Shown piece by piece: positions 1 through 8,655 of a stretch of 41,600 nucleotides of DNA. Numbering within the stretch: position 1 is the first letter of the stretch; each line of letters starts with the position of its first letter. The stretch spans positions 1 to 41,600 of the forward strand of contig JAFSUW010000018.1 of NCBI GenBank assembly GCA_017450465.1. Reading direction: 5' to 3'. The position numbers were made by a program, and so were the translations under genes. The notes beneath the pieces are model-generated. The model was not told the origin of the DNA. It did not search any database and was given only the letters and a program-made list of their open reading frames with translations. The DNA is from Clostridia bacterium. GTDB taxonomy: Bacteria; Bacillota; Clostridia; TANB77; RGIG9151.

Positions 1-464
1 AAGAAACTAAAAAAACTGAAACAAAAACTACAACAAAGTCAACAACTACAACTAGTGGTAAAGTTAGAACATTTTGGCCAGACGATGTAGTAGAAGTAGA
101 ACCAGGTGTAATCCAGACACCAGATGGGCGCCTTCTTGAATATACAGATGTCGTACAGTATGAAGCAACAGCATATTGCCCTTGCTATAATTGCTGTGGA
201 AAATATCCAAGTAATAAATATTATGGAATAACTAAAACAGGAACGAAAGCAAAAGTTGGAACAATAGCAGTAGATCCACGAAAAATTCCACTTGGGACAA
301 AGTTATACATAGAGGGTTTAAATGGCGCCAAAAACTATGGCGATGGAGTTGCTGAAGATATAGGTGGTGCAATAAAAGGTAATATAGTTGACTTATATTT
401 TGAAACACATGCAGAAACAACAAAATGGGGAAGACAGCAGGTAAAAATTTATATATTGAAGTAA
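1..464 (+). CDS. 3D-domain cell-wall protein, C-terminal part (5' end outside window)
   Basis: The reading frame is open from base 3 and ends at TAA 462-464. It begins with a Thr/Lys-rich linker, then a short segment resembling the end of a G5-type region (about residues 20-50), then a 3D domain containing YEATAYCPCYNCC, AVDPRKIPLGT and EDIGGAIKGNIVDLYF. The three conserved aspartates that name the 3D fold are visible. In the YabE/Rpf-like family this domain acts on peptidoglycan as a lytic transglycosylase, so an extracellular wall-remodelling role is likely. The start, signal peptide and any LysM or DUF348 domains lie upstream of the window. Family assignment is firm; the precise enzyme name is not. 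Confidence 0.85.
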   Translation, partial: ETKKTETKTTTKSTTTTSGKVRTFWPDDVVEVEPGVIQTPDGRLLEYTDVVQYEATAYCPCYNCCGKYPSNKYYGITKTGTKAKVGTIAVDPRKIPLGTKLYIEGLNGAKNYGDGVAEDIGGAIKGNIVDLYFETHAETTKWGRQQVKIYILK

Positions 465-469
465 TTAAG

Positions 470-497
470 GAGCGAACTTAAGTTCGCTCTATTTTTT
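470..497 (+). terminator. Palindromic terminator after the 3D gene
   Basis: A 20-base perfect palindrome (470-489, arms GAGCGAACTT/AAGTTCGCTC) is followed by TATTTTTTT. It sits 5 bases after the stop codon. The stem core GCGAACT/AGTTCGC recurs after map (17089) and after the RsbW-like gene (32486). Confidence 0.8.
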
Positions 498-537
498 TGT
501 CGAAAAATAAAACAATTTGTAATTTTATGTGAACCTC

Positions 538-566
538 TTGACATTGGCTTAAGTCGGTGCTATTAT
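538..566 (+). promoter_or_regulatory. Sigma-A promoter for the 624-1427 gene
   Basis: TTGACA at 538-543, a 17-base spacer and TATTAT at 561-566. Transcription would start near 573, giving a leader of about 50 bases that contains the ribosome site AAGGAGG (610-616). Confidence 0.75.
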
Positions 567-623
567 ATTGCAAGTACGTTAAAAACCCATCAATCCTATT
601 ATTGTCAATAAGGAGGACGTAAA

Positions 624-1427
624 ATGAACACATATGCATTGAAAATTCCCCGGCTGTTTACTGGGGATAACGTGATTACAGTGGTTGACAAGAATAACCC
701 TGTATCCGTTCACAGGACGTTAGGAAGCAAAGATATTGTAATGGTTGATTCGGATCATATTCGTGAGTATGAGTGGTATATTGTATCGGTTGAAGATGAC
801 GAGATTATAATGGTAAATGGCGACAAGTGGCATCGTTTCAGTTGCATCGATCACGGTTTTAAGGACACAGTCCGCATGAACAATGCCCCGGAACTTCTCG
901 GCCTCATCCAGAGAAAGGGCTACAAACTTCCTCAGAAAGTTGAAGCTTTACTTCACACTTCGCTGAACGAACTTTTCAGTAAACCCATATTCCGCACAGA
1001 AACTCGCGAGTGGAGCACTGCAAGTGTATTTATCCGCTATAAAGATGCGCTTGAGGAGCTTCACAAGACCGTTAACGACTTCGTAAATCAGGCAAAGATA
1101 GACACGTTATTCGATAAGCTCATCGTTTCGCTTGCGATTGGTGATGCAAATCTGATGTACAATACCGGTAGAATTATGCTGTCACCGATTATTCGTGAGG
1201 AGCTCAAAGAAGCAACGATGCAGTTTAAGAGGATTCGTTCACTCGCTTTCGATACTGCAGATGCTGCTAAGGGAATTCACAAATGGTCCAGCGAATGGAA
1301 AACGTCAGTCAAATTCGAAGGTATAGATCTTGTTGTGCGTGTGCACCGTGATCATGTCTATGTCCTGATTCCGCATGGTAAAGATGGCTACATCATGGAG
1401 TGCGTCGGCTGGTTCGATTTCTATTGA
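624..1427 (+). CDS. Unrecognised protein of different base composition
   Basis: I do not recognise this 267-residue protein. It has no signal peptide or clear membrane segment. The N-terminal third is beta-rich with acidic stretches (VDSDHIREYEW, VEDDEIIMVNGDKWH), the middle is helical (about residues 110-210), and the C-terminus returns to beta-rich sequence (VRVHRDHVYVLIPHGK, ending GWFDFY). The start is fixed by AAGGAGG seven bases upstream of ATG. It is a one-gene transcription unit with its own consensus promoter and terminator. Codon use is richer in GC than its neighbours (CTC, CGC, ATC, CGT are frequent), unlike the AGA/TTA-dominated ribosomal genes. That could mean transfer, perhaps phage-derived, or a distinct codon class; the same style recurs at 39707-39973 and 41262-41414. 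Confidence 0.75.
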   Translation: MNTYALKIPRLFTGDNVITVVDKNNPVSVHRTLGSKDIVMVDSDHIREYEWYIVSVEDDEIIMVNGDKWHRFSCIDHGFKDTVRMNNAPELLGLIQRKGYKLPQKVEALLHTSLNELFSKPIFRTETREWSTASVFIRYKDALEELHKTVNDFVNQAKIDTLFDKLIVSLAIGDANLMYNTGRIMLSPIIREELKEATMQFKRIRSLAFDTADAAKGIHKWSSEWKTSVKFEGIDLVVRVHRDHVYVLIPHGKDGYIMECVGWFDFY

Positions 1428-1431
1428 TAAG

Positions 1432-1453
1432 GGCGGGGGAAACCCCGCCTTTT
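1432..1453 (+). terminator. GC-rich intrinsic terminator
   Basis: Stem GGCGGGG (1432-1438) and CCCCGCC (1443-1449) with a GAAA tetraloop, followed by TTTT. It starts five bases after the stop of the 624-1427 gene. Confidence 0.85.
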
Positions 1454-1524
1454 CATTTTTAAAATATTTTTTATTTAAATATTGAAAAAAATTCGAAAAA
1501 ATCAAAAAAATTCAAAAAAAGTAC

Positions 1525-1553
1525 TTGCCAAAATATTGATTTTGTAGTAAACT
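1525..1553 (+). promoter_or_regulatory. Promoter of the S10-spc ribosomal protein operon
   Basis: TTGCCA (1525-1530), a 17-base spacer and TAAACT (1548-1553). The predicted start near 1556-1560 coincides with the 5' arm of the first leader stem. It is the best promoter match in the 397-base gene-free stretch 1428-1824. Confidence 0.6.
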
Positions 1554-1555
1554 AA

Positions 1556-1824
1556 TACACGTTGTGACATATACGCGTTGAAGTGAAAGATGGCGCAAAT
1601 CGTGTAAGCGATAAGGTGGGAACTTTCATGGAGCATGTCCGATTTTAAACCGGGCGACAAGCAAAAACCTAAAAATAATCGTTTGGCGTTGATTTTGTAT
1701 GTATTTCCCGGGATAGGTGGGTGTATTACCCACGTTTTCCGGTTTTTAAATATACGTAATTGAAACACCCGGCGACGTTGATAAATGCTTGGCGCTAAAT
1801 TAAACTATAAAAGGAGGAATTGAT
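1556..1824 (+). promoter_or_regulatory. Structured leader RNA upstream of rpsJ
   Basis: This 5' leader of about 265 bases has no credible ORF and is richer in GC than the coding DNA around it. Its predicted 5' end is closed by a long stem: TACACG (1556-1561) pairs with CGTGTA (1601-1606), continuing as TTGTG (1562-1566) with CGCAA (1594-1598) across a two-base bulge. Further on, GTGGGT (1717-1722) and ACCCAC (1728-1733) form a hairpin followed by GTTTTCCGGTTTTT. GGGTGT (1719-1724) could instead pair with ACACCC at about 1764-1769, so two mutually exclusive structures are possible. It may be an autogenous ribosomal-protein control element. I cannot match it to a named leader family. Confidence 0.5.
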
Positions 1825-2139
1825 GTGACAAGTAACAGCGAAAAAATCAGAATAAGATTAAAGGCTTATGAACATCAAGTGTTAGACCTTTCTGCAGCAA
1901 AAATTATCGACACTGCAAAAAGAACGGGTGCAAAAATTTCAGGACCTATTCCACTTCCAACAGAGAAGGAAATAGTAACAATAATTAAATCACCTCACAA
2001 ACACAAAGATTCAAGAGAACAATTCGAAATGAGAACACACAAAAGACTCATTGATGTATTGTATCCAACACAAAAAACAATTGAAGCACTAACAAAACTT
2101 GATTTACCTGCTGGTGTTGAAATTGAAGTTAAACTATAA
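1825..2139 (+). CDS. rpsJ: 30S ribosomal protein S10
   Basis: Small-subunit head protein of 104 residues, the usual family length; it also acts as NusE in antitermination. Family sequence is clear from [14 protein letters not shown] at the N-terminus through GPIPLP to [19 protein letters not shown] near the C-terminus. The start is GTG: AAGGAGG (1811-1817) precedes it by seven bases, and the overlapping ATG at 1823 would stop immediately. It is the first gene of the operon behind the structured leader, where autogenous control would be expected to act. Confidence 0.97.
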   Translation: MTSNSEKIRIRLKAYEHQVLDLSAAKIIDTAKRTGAKISGPIPLPTEKEIVTIIKSPHKHKDSREQFEMRTHKRLIDVLYPTQKTIEALTKLDLPAGVEIEVKL

Positions 2140-2198
2140 GTTTAACAAGTCATGTTCATGAAAATGAACCAATAACTTAGAAGAGAGGAAGAGAAAAA

Positions 2199-2831
2199 AT
2201 GAAAAAAGGAATTCTAGCAAAGAAAGTAGGAATGACACAAATCTTTTTAGAAGATGGTAAATTAGTTCCTGTAACAGTATTAGAAGCAGGTCCTTGTACA
2301 GTTGTTCAAAAGAAAACTGTTGAAACAGATGGCTACAATGCAATCAAAATTGCATTTGGTGAAGTCCGTGAAAAATTAGTTAACAAACCTGCCAAAGGCG
2401 AATTCGCAAAAGCAAATACTGAAGTAAAAAGACATTTAAGAGAATTAAGATTAGATGATATTAGTTCTTATAATGTAGGAGATGAAATTAAAGCTGACAT
2501 TTTTGCAGCTGGTGATAACGTTGATGCATCTGGTGTTACAAAAGGACACGGATTTGCTGGTGTTATCAAAAGACATGGTGCACATAGAGGCCCTATGAGC
2601 CACGGTTCTATGTATCATAGACGTCCAGGTTCAATGGGTGCACACAGTGATCCAGGTAGAGTATTCAAAGGAAAAATCTTACCAGGTCATATGGGTAGTG
2701 ATAACGTAACAATCTTAAACTTAGACATCGTTAAAGTTGATGTTGATAAAAACTTAATTTATGTAAAAGGTTCAGTACCTGGAATTAAAGGAAGTTTATT
2801 ATGTTTAAGAGATTCAATAAAGAACAAGTAG
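2199..2831 (+). CDS. rplC: 50S ribosomal protein L3
   Basis: L3 binds 23S rRNA near the peptidyl-transferase centre and is an early assembly protein. The 210-residue product begins with [15 protein letters not shown] and carries the diagnostic loop ([17 protein letters not shown], then [21 protein letters not shown]) at about residues 123-165. That loop contains the histidine/glutamine-rich tip reaching toward the catalytic centre. GAGAGGAAGAG lies upstream of the ATG. It is the second gene of the S10 operon, 59 bases after rpsJ. Confidence 0.97.
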   Translation: MKKGILAKKVGMTQIFLEDGKLVPVTVLEAGPCTVVQKKTVETDGYNAIKIAFGEVREKLVNKPAKGEFAKANTEVKRHLRELRLDDISSYNVGDEIKADIFAAGDNVDASGVTKGHGFAGVIKRHGAHRGPMSHGSMYHRRPGSMGAHSDPGRVFKGKILPGHMGSDNVTILNLDIVKVDVDKNLIYVKGSVPGIKGSLLCLRDSIKNK

Positions 2832-2847
2832 AAAGGAGGAGTTATTA

Positions 2848-3471
2848 ATGCCTAAAGTTGATTTATATAATATGGATGGAAAAGTAATAAGCGACATCGA
2901 ATTAAGTGATAACGTTTTTGGTGCTGAAGTAAACGAAGATGTTTTATATTTAGCAGTTGAAAGTTACCTTGCAAATCAAAGACAAGGAACACAATCAACA
3001 AAAACAAGATCAGAAGTAAGCGGCGGTGGAATTAAACCTTGGAAACAAAAAGGAACAGGCCGTGCTCGTCAAGGTAGTATTCGTGCACCACAATGGATTA
3101 AAGGTGGTATTGCCTTAGGTCCAAAACCAAGAACATATACAATAAAGTTAACAAAGAAGGTTAAAAGACTTGCATTAAAGTCAGCTCTTTCTTCTAAAGT
3201 TGTTGAAAACAATATAATGGTTCTTGATGAAATTAAATTAGATGAAATCAAAACAAAGAACATGGTAAACATGTTAAATAACTTAAAGCTTGATACAAAT
3301 GCTTTAATAGTATTAGGAGAAAAGGATGAAAACGTTGTAAGATCTGCTAAGAACATACCAAATGTTAAAACAGCATATGTAAATACAATAAATGTATATG
3401 ACATAATAAAATACAACAAGTTCATCGTAACTCGTGATGCAGTAGCAAAAATCGAGGAGGTGTATGCATAA
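2848..3471 (+). CDS. rplD: 50S ribosomal protein L4
   Basis: L4 lines the peptide exit tunnel and in some bacteria represses its own operon. The 207-residue protein has the conserved extended loop ([16 protein letters not shown], then [15 protein letters not shown]) at about residues 46-85. AAAGGAGG precedes the ATG by the usual distance. Its stop codon shares one base with the rplW start (TAATG), so the two genes are translationally coupled. Nothing in the protein is unusual. Confidence 0.97.
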   Translation: MPKVDLYNMDGKVISDIELSDNVFGAEVNEDVLYLAVESYLANQRQGTQSTKTRSEVSGGGIKPWKQKGTGRARQGSIRAPQWIKGGIALGPKPRTYTIKLTKKVKRLALKSALSSKVVENNIMVLDEIKLDEIKTKNMVNMLNNLKLDTNALIVLGEKDENVVRSAKNIPNVKTAYVNTINVYDIIKYNKFIVTRDAVAKIEEVYA

Positions 3472-3821
3472 TGACAGCTCAGGAAATTATAATTAGACCT
3501 TTAGTTACAGAAAAAAGTAATATGGCAATGGCTGAAGGTAAATATACATTTGAAGTTCACAAAGATGCTTCAAAAACAGAGATAAAGAAAGCTGTTGAGC
3601 AACTTTTCAATGTAAAGGTTGTAGCAGTTAACACAGTTTCGATGCCTGGTAAAATGAAGAGAATGGGTGTTCATTCAGGAAAAACTCCTGACTGGAAAAA
3701 AGCAATCGTAAAGATTGATACAAACCCTAGTGACGCAGAATACCTTGATAAAGGTGGAAAGAAAGTTACATCAGGTAAGAAATACAATACTGAGATAGAA
3801 GATTTTAATCCTCAAGTATAA
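3471..3821 (+). CDS. rplW: 50S ribosomal protein L23
   Basis: L23 sits at the exit of the peptide tunnel and is the docking site for trigger factor and SRP. IIRPLVTEKSNMAMAEGKYTF at the N-terminus and the VKVVAVNTVSMPGKMKRMG region are typical. At 116 residues it is about 15-20 longer than common bacterial L23; the extra part is a polar C-terminal tail (from about residue 90). The AGGAGGTG site lies inside the end of rplD, and the start overlaps the rplD stop by one base. Confidence 0.96.
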   Translation: MTAQEIIIRPLVTEKSNMAMAEGKYTFEVHKDASKTEIKKAVEQLFNVKVVAVNTVSMPGKMKRMGVHSGKTPDWKKAIVKIDTNPSDAEYLDKGGKKVTSGKKYNTEIEDFNPQV

Positions 3822-3842
3822 TAATAGAATGGAGTGAAAAAA

Positions 3843-4676
3843 ATGGGAATCAAAAAATATAGTCCAACAACTCCTTCAAGACGTAACATGGCTGTATCTA
3901 CATTCGAAGAGATAACAAAGAAAACACCTGAAAAATCACTACTTGCACCACTAAGTAAAAAGGGTGGAAGAAACTCATATGGTAGAATAACAGTTAGACA
4001 CATCGGTGGAGGAAATAAGAGAAAATATAGAATAATTGATTTCAAGAGAAATAAAGACAATATGGATGCAAAAGTAATTGGTATCGAATACGATCCAAAT
4101 AGAACTGCAAACATTGCTCTTCTTGAATATGAAGATGGTGAAAGAAAATACATTTTAGCACCTATCGGATTAAATACTGGTGATACAGTACGTTCTGGCG
4201 CAGATGCAGATATCAAGCCAGGTAATGCATTACCAATAGAAAATATTCCAGTTGGTACAATGGTACACAATATCGAAATGAAACCTGGTAAAGGCGGTCA
4301 AATTGCAAGAACAGCCGGAATAGCTGCACAAATAATGGCTAAAGAAGGCGAATATGCACACTTAAGACTTCCTTCAGGCGAAATGAGACTTATTAGTATC
4401 AAATGTAAAGCAACAGTTGGTGAAGTTGGAAACACAGATAGTGAAAACGTTTCACTTGGTAAAGCAGGTAAAACAAGACATTTAGGAATCAAACCTACAG
4501 TACGTGGTGCTGTTATGAATCCTAATGATCACCCACATGGTGGTGGTGAAGGTAAATCTCCAGTTGGACGTCCAGGACCTGTTACTCCTTGGGGTAAACC
4601 AGCACTTGGATATAAGACAAGAGATAAGAAGAATCCTTCAAATAAATATATTGTAAGAAGAAGGAACGCAAAATAA
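3843..4676 (+). CDS. rplB: 50S ribosomal protein L2
   Basis: L2 is a primary 23S rRNA binder needed for subunit association and peptidyl transfer. The product is 277 residues from ATG 3843 ([16 protein letters not shown]). An upstream in-frame GTG at 3834 lies inside the ribosome site GGAGTG and is not the start. The conserved RNA-binding core ([18 protein letters not shown]) and the C-terminal [15 protein letters not shown] segment with its catalytic-centre histidine are present. Length and domains are normal. Confidence 0.97.
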   Translation: MGIKKYSPTTPSRRNMAVSTFEEITKKTPEKSLLAPLSKKGGRNSYGRITVRHIGGGNKRKYRIIDFKRNKDNMDAKVIGIEYDPNRTANIALLEYEDGERKYILAPIGLNTGDTVRSGADADIKPGNALPIENIPVGTMVHNIEMKPGKGGQIARTAGIAAQIMAKEGEYAHLRLPSGEMRLISIKCKATVGEVGNTDSENVSLGKAGKTRHLGIKPTVRGAVMNPNDHPHGGGEGKSPVGRPGPVTPWGKPALGYKTRDKKNPSNKYIVRRRNAK

Positions 4677-4715
4677 ATTCTAAAAAAACCAATAGAAAAT
4701 AAAGGGGTGAAATGA

Positions 4716-5027
4716 ATGAGTCGTTCATTAAAGAAAGGACCATATGTCGCAGAAAGCTTAATGAAAAAGGTCCAAGAAATGAATAAAAGTAATGAAAAAA
4801 GTGTAATCAAGACTTGGTCAAGATCTTCAACAATATTTCCTAATATGATAGGTCATACAATCGCTATCCATGATGGTAGAAAACATGTACCTGTATATAT
4901 AACAGAGGAAATGGTTGGACATAAATTAGGTGAATTTGCACCAACAAGAACATTTAAAGGTCACACAGACCGTGCTGCTAAAACAACAGCTGCAGCAGGT
5001 GGCGCAGCACCAGCAGCTAACAAGTAA
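4716..5027 (+). CDS. rpsS: 30S ribosomal protein S19
   Basis: S19 is a head protein that contacts 16S rRNA and S13. The body ([45 protein letters not shown]) is typical. At 103 residues it is about ten longer than usual because of an alanine-rich tail after residue 86 ([17 protein letters not shown]). AAGGGGTGAA precedes the ATG. It sits between rplB and rplV in the usual order. Confidence 0.97.
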   Translation: MSRSLKKGPYVAESLMKKVQEMNKSNEKSVIKTWSRSSTIFPNMIGHTIAIHDGRKHVPVYITEEMVGHKLGEFAPTRTFKGHTDRAAKTTAAAGGAAPAANK

Positions 5028-5041
5028 AAGGAGGGATAACG

Positions 5042-5500
5042 TTGAGTACTAGAACTAAGGAAGAGGTACAAGAAATTTGGGAAGCCACTCTTGCTCCTCA
5101 TAGAAAATATAATAGACCTCCAAGACTTACTAAAAGCGAAAAGAAATTGATAGGTGTAGGTAAGGACGAAGGTCGCGCAACATTAAAATTTGCAAGAATA
5201 TCATCAAGAAAAATTATGATAGTAGCAGATTTAATTAAAGGTAAAAATGCAGTTGAAGCATTAAATATCTTAAAGTTTACATCAAAAGCTGGTTCAGATA
5301 TTTTAGCAAAATTACTTAAATCAGCAATTAGTAATGCAGAAAATAACAATAGTTTATCAGCAGACAATCTTGTAGTTAGTGAGGTTTATGCAAATCAAGG
5401 ACCTACAATGAAGAGATTAATGCCAAAAGCACAAGGTAGAGGCGCAAGAATTAGAAAAAGAACAAGCCATATAACAGTTGTGCTTAAAGAATCTAAATAA
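5042..5500 (+). CDS. rplV: 50S ribosomal protein L22 with N-terminal extension
   Basis: L22 spans the subunit and lines the exit tunnel. The core starts at about residue 45 (EGRATLKFARISSRKIMIVADL) and continues through LVVSEVYANQGPTMKRLMPKAQGRG, the tunnel hairpin. Ahead of it lie about 40 extra basic/polar residues not found in ordinary bacterial L22. The extension looks real: AAGGAGGG (5028-5035) is spaced for TTG 5042 and the frame is open. A shorter start inside the gene has no comparable ribosome site. TTG as start codon is unusual for a ribosomal gene. Confidence 0.93.
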   Translation: MSTRTKEEVQEIWEATLAPHRKYNRPPRLTKSEKKLIGVGKDEGRATLKFARISSRKIMIVADLIKGKNAVEALNILKFTSKAGSDILAKLLKSAISNAENNNSLSADNLVVSEVYANQGPTMKRLMPKAQGRGARIRKRTSHITVVLKESK

Positions 5501-5513
5501 GGAGGGTCATTAA

Positions 5514-6185
5514 ATGGGACAAAAGACACATCCACATGGTGTAAGAGTCGGTATCATTAAAGACTGGGATTCTAAATGGTATGCTGATAAAAAGCAATTT
5601 GGGGATAACTTAGTTGAAGATGATAAGATTCGTAAATATGTTAAGAAAAAATTATATGTAGCAGGAGTTTCAAATATAAACATTGAAAGAACTGCAGGAA
5701 AAGTTAAAGTAAAAGTAAACACAGCAAAGCCAGGCCTTGTAATTGGTAAAGGTGGAGAACTTGTTGAAATCTTAAGAAAAGATTTAACAAAAATGACAGG
5801 TAAAGAAATTGCTATTGATATTACAGAAGTTAAGAATCCTGAAGTTGACGCACAACTTGTTGCAGAAAACATAGCAGGACAAATTGAAAAGAGAATAGCT
5901 TTTAGACGTGCTATGAAACAAGCAATGGGAAGAGCTATGAAAATGGGAGCAAAGGGAATTAAAACTTCAGCTTCTGGAAGACTTGCAGGCGCAGAAATTG
6001 CAAGAACAGAGCATTATCATGAAGGAACTATTCCACTTCAAACATTAAGAGCGGATATTGACTATGGTTTCAGCGAAGCTGATACAACATATGGAAAAAT
6101 CGGTGTAAAAGTTTGGATATATAAAGGTCAAGTGCTTCCTACAAAAAAACAAAGAACAAGCAAGAAAACTGAAGGGGGCGAATAA
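5514..6185 (+). CDS. rpsC: 30S ribosomal protein S3
   Basis: S3 is a head protein at the mRNA entry channel with helicase activity together with S4 and S5. The 223-residue product starts [23 protein letters not shown] domain with the [18 protein letters not shown] signature lies at about residues 72-95, followed by the C-terminal domain ([19 protein letters not shown]). AAGGAGGG precedes the ATG. Its last codons overlap the ribosome site of rplP. Confidence 0.97.
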   Translation: MGQKTHPHGVRVGIIKDWDSKWYADKKQFGDNLVEDDKIRKYVKKKLYVAGVSNINIERTAGKVKVKVNTAKPGLVIGKGGELVEILRKDLTKMTGKEIAIDITEVKNPEVDAQLVAENIAGQIEKRIAFRRAMKQAMGRAMKMGAKGIKTSASGRLAGAEIARTEHYHEGTIPLQTLRADIDYGFSEADTTYGKIGVKVWIYKGQVLPTKKQRTSKKTEGGE

Positions 6186-6187
6186 TT

Positions 6188-6628
6188 ATGTTGATGCCTA
6201 AAAGAGTTAAACATAGAAAAGTACAAAGAGGTAGAATGACAGGTGTTGCAACACGTGGTAACGTTGTATCTGATGGAGAATTTGGATTACAAGCAACAGA
6301 ACCTGCTTGGATAACAGCTAACCAAATCGAAGCTGCCAGAATTGCTATGACACGTTACATCAAAAGAGGTGGTCAAGTTTGGATTAAAATTTTCCCTGAT
6401 AAGTCAGTAACAAAGAAACCTGCTGAAACTCGTATGGGTAGTGGTAAAGGTTCACCTGAACAATGGGTTGCAGTTGTTAAACCTGGAAGAGTATTATTTG
6501 AAATCGCTGGAGTATCAGAAGAACTTGCTAGAGAAGCTATGAGACTTGCAAGCCACAAGCTTCCTATCAAATGTAAGTTCGTTGCTCGTGAAAATTTAAT
6601 GGGTGGTGAAGATGATGAAGCCAAGTAA
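6188..6628 (+). CDS. rplP: 50S ribosomal protein L16
   Basis: L16 organises the A site of the large subunit. [17 protein letters not shown] is the classical N-terminus, supporting ATG 6188 over the internal ATG 6194; GGGGG (6174-6178) lies nine bases upstream. [20 protein letters not shown] and [18 protein letters not shown] are the conserved rRNA- and tRNA-facing segments. Length 146 is normal. Its 3' end overlaps rpmC by 14 bases. Confidence 0.97.
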   Translation: MLMPKRVKHRKVQRGRMTGVATRGNVVSDGEFGLQATEPAWITANQIEAARIAMTRYIKRGGQVWIKIFPDKSVTKKPAETRMGSGKGSPEQWVAVVKPGRVLFEIAGVSEELAREAMRLASHKLPIKCKFVARENLMGGEDDEAK

Positions 6629-6815
6629 AATAAGAGAAATGACATCAGAAGAGCTACAAGAAGAGCTCGCAAACTTAAAAAATGAATTATTCAAATTAAG
6701 ATTTCAAAGTGCAACAAAGCAACTTGATAATCCAATGAGAATAAATACAATAAAGAAAGATATAGCAAGAGTAAAGACTGTAATCAGAGAAAATGAATTA
6801 AAGGCGGCAAAGTAG
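6615..6815 (+). CDS. rpmC: 50S ribosomal protein L29
   Basis: L29 is a two-helix protein near the tunnel exit, next to L23. The product is 66 residues ([20 protein letters not shown] onward) and ends in the conserved [16 protein letters not shown] helix. I chose ATG 6615 because GGTGGTG (6602-6608) is then six bases upstream; ATG 6612 is also possible. The gene starts inside the end of rplP, which implies translational coupling. Confidence 0.95.
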   Translation: MKPSKIREMTSEELQEELANLKNELFKLRFQSATKQLDNPMRINTIKKDIARVKTVIRENELKAAK

Positions 6816-6837
6816 ACCATTGAAAGGAGTGAAACTA

Positions 6838-7098
6838 ATGGAAGAAACAAGAGGAAGAAGAAAAACTAGAATCGGTAAAGTTGTAAGCGATAAAATGGAT
6901 AAAACAATCGTTGTTACAATAGCTGAAAGTAAGAAACATCCTTTATACAAGAAAGTTGTTAAAACAACTTATAAATTAAAGGCACACGATGAAGAAAATA
7001 CTTGCAAAGTAGGCGATACTGTAAAAGTTGCAGAAACAAGACCACTTAGTCACGACAAAAGATGGCGCCTTGTTGAAGTAGTAGAACGTGCAAAATAG
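6838..7098 (+). CDS. rpsQ: 30S ribosomal protein S17
   Basis: S17 is a primary 16S rRNA binder with an OB fold. The 86-residue product has [19 protein letters not shown] followed by [20 protein letters not shown], and [20 protein letters not shown] near the C-terminus, all family hallmarks. The start is ATG 6838 because AAAGGAG (6822-6828) precedes it; an upstream in-frame TTG overlaps that site and is rejected. Normal length. Confidence 0.96.
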   Translation: MEETRGRRKTRIGKVVSDKMDKTIVVTIAESKKHPLYKKVVKTTYKLKAHDEENTCKVGDTVKVAETRPLSHDKRWRLVEVVERAK

Positions 7099-7132
7099 TA
7101 ATTATTTAACCAAAACTAAAGGGGTGAATTAA

Positions 7133-7501
7133 ATGATACAAGTGCAATCAACACTTAAAGTTGCAGATAACACTGGAGCAAAAGAAGTAATGTGCATAAA
7201 AGTGCTCGGTGGTTCACATAGAAAATATGCAAATATAGGAGATGTCATCGTTGTTTCTGTTAAAACCGCAACACCAGGTGGAGTTGTTAAAAAAGGCGAA
7301 GTAGCAAAAGCTGTTATCGTAAGATCAACAAAGGGTATTAAGAGAAATGACGGAACTGCTATTAAGTTTGATGAAAATGCAGCAGTTTTAATAAGAGATG
7401 ATAAGACACCTAGAGGAACACGTATCTTTGGACCTGTAGCAAGAGAGCTAAGAGAAAAAGATTATATGAAGATTATTTCATTAGCACCTGAAGTATTATA
7501 A
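7133..7501 (+). CDS. rplN: 50S ribosomal protein L14
   Basis: L14 is at the subunit interface and is the target of the silencing factor Rsf[21 protein letters not shown] is the classical beginning and [20 protein letters not shown] the classical end. Length 122 equals the family norm. AAAGGGGTGAA precedes the ATG. Nothing is unusual. Confidence 0.98.
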   Translation: MIQVQSTLKVADNTGAKEVMCIKVLGGSHRKYANIGDVIVVSVKTATPGGVVKKGEVAKAVIVRSTKGIKRNDGTAIKFDENAAVLIRDDKTPRGTRIFGPVARELREKDYMKIISLAPEVL

Positions 7502-7531
7502 GTTTTAGGGCTAAAAAAGGGGTGAAAAATA

Positions 7532-7846
7532 GTGAACATCAAAAAAGGTGATACAGTATGTGTTATTTCTGGTAAGGATAAAGGCAAGAAAGGTAAAGTT
7601 CTTGTAACAGATCCTGCTAAAAATACAATATTAGTTGAAAACGTAAACATGGCTAAAAAGCACAAAAAAGCAAGAAGAGCAGATGAGCCAGGAGGAATTT
7701 TGGATCAAAACTTAGCATTTGATGCAAGTAAAGCTATGGTAGTATGTAATAAATGTAATAAGGCAACAAGAGTAGGACATAAGATTTTAGAAAACGGTAA
7801 AAAAGTAAGAGTTTGCATAAAATGCGGCGAAACTATTGATAAGTAA
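7532..7846 (+). CDS. rplX: 50S ribosomal protein L24
   Basis: L24 is one of two assembly-initiating proteins of the large subunit. An N-terminal KOW motif (KGDTVCVISGKDKGKKGKVL) is followed by the linker PGGILDQNLAFDASKAM and a C-terminal half containing CNKC and CIKCG, a knuckle common in L24 of Firmicutes. The GTG start is supported by AAGGGGTGA immediately upstream. Length 104 is normal. Confidence 0.97.
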   Translation: MNIKKGDTVCVISGKDKGKKGKVLVTDPAKNTILVENVNMAKKHKKARRADEPGGILDQNLAFDASKAMVVCNKCNKATRVGHKILENGKKVRVCIKCGETIDK

Positions 7847-7860
7847 AGGAGGGAATCTAG

Positions 7861-8400
7861 ATGGAAAGATTATTAGAAAAATATAACAATGAAATAGCAA
7901 AAGCATTACAAGGAAAATTTAATTATACTTCATCAATGCAGATTCCTAAACTTGAAAAGATTGTTGTTAACATGGGTGTAGGAGAAGTTAAGGAAAATCC
8001 AAAAGCCCTTGAAAATGCTATAAAAGATATGGAAACAATAACTGGTCAAAAAGCTGTTGTAACCAAAGCTAAAAAAGCTATAGCAACATTCAAGATAAGA
8101 CAAGGAATGAGCATTGGTTGTAAAGTTACATTAAGAGGCGAAAGAATGTATACATTCTTAGATAAACTTATTAGTGTAGCATTACCAAGAGTTAGAGACT
8201 TTAGAGGTATTAATCCAAATTCATTTGATGGAAGAGGAAACTACTCAATGGGAATTAAAGAACAATTAATTTTCCCTGAAATCGAATATGATAAAGTTGA
8301 TAAGATAAGAGGTATGGATATTATATTCGTAACAACTGCAAAAACAGACGAAGAAGCTAAAGAATTATTAACATTATTCGGAATGCCATTTGCAGGTTAA
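7861..8400 (+). CDS. rplE: 50S ribosomal protein L5
   Basis: L5 binds 5S rRNA and contacts the P-site tRNA and S13. The 179-residue product has the family segments [45 protein letters not shown] (split here by family convention into helix and loop), [19 protein letters not shown] and the C-terminal [28 protein letters not shown] precedes the ATG. It sits between rplX and rpsN as in other Firmicutes. Confidence 0.97.
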   Translation: MERLLEKYNNEIAKALQGKFNYTSSMQIPKLEKIVVNMGVGEVKENPKALENAIKDMETITGQKAVVTKAKKAIATFKIRQGMSIGCKVTLRGERMYTFLDKLISVALPRVRDFRGINPNSFDGRGNYSMGIKEQLIFPEIEYDKVDKIRGMDIIFVTTAKTDEEAKELLTLFGMPFAG

Positions 8401-8417
8401 GGAGGGAGAAACAAAAC

Positions 8418-8603
8418 ATGGCTAAAAAATCAATGATAGCAAAACAAAAAAGAACACAAAAATTTTCAACAAGAGAATATAACAGATGCAAAATCTGTGG
8501 AAGACCACATTCTTATATAAGAAAATTTGGTATTTGCCGTTTATGCTTTAGAACATTAGCACATAAAGGACAAATCCCAGGTGTTAAGAAAGCAAGCTGG
8601 TAA
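8418..8603 (+). CDS. rpsN: 30S ribosomal protein S14, zinc-binding type
   Basis: S14 is a head protein. The 61-residue form with [10 protein letters not shown] and [12 protein letters not shown] is the zinc-ribbon (type Z) version, which is shorter than the zinc-free paralogue many Firmicutes keep for zinc starvation. AAGGAGGG lies upstream of ATG 8418. Only the zinc form is seen in this window. Confidence 0.97.
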   Translation: MAKKSMIAKQKRTQKFSTREYNRCKICGRPHSYIRKFGICRLCFRTLAHKGQIPGVKKASW

Positions 8604-8655
8604 TTTAGTTTTATAGATACAAAATGATGTACTCATTTTGAAGGGAGGTAGAAAA

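Noticed and set aside
1502..1768. Minus-strand 88-residue ORF across the S10 leader
   Set aside because: No ribosome site and it covers the predicted promoter and leader stems; the structured-RNA reading explains the region better.
3069..3425. Long minus-strand ORF opposite rplD, and similar ones opposite rplW/rplB (3812-4270) and rpsC (5510-5872)
   Set aside because: They are antisense to highly conserved ribosomal genes, lack ribosome sites and show only mirror-image composition.
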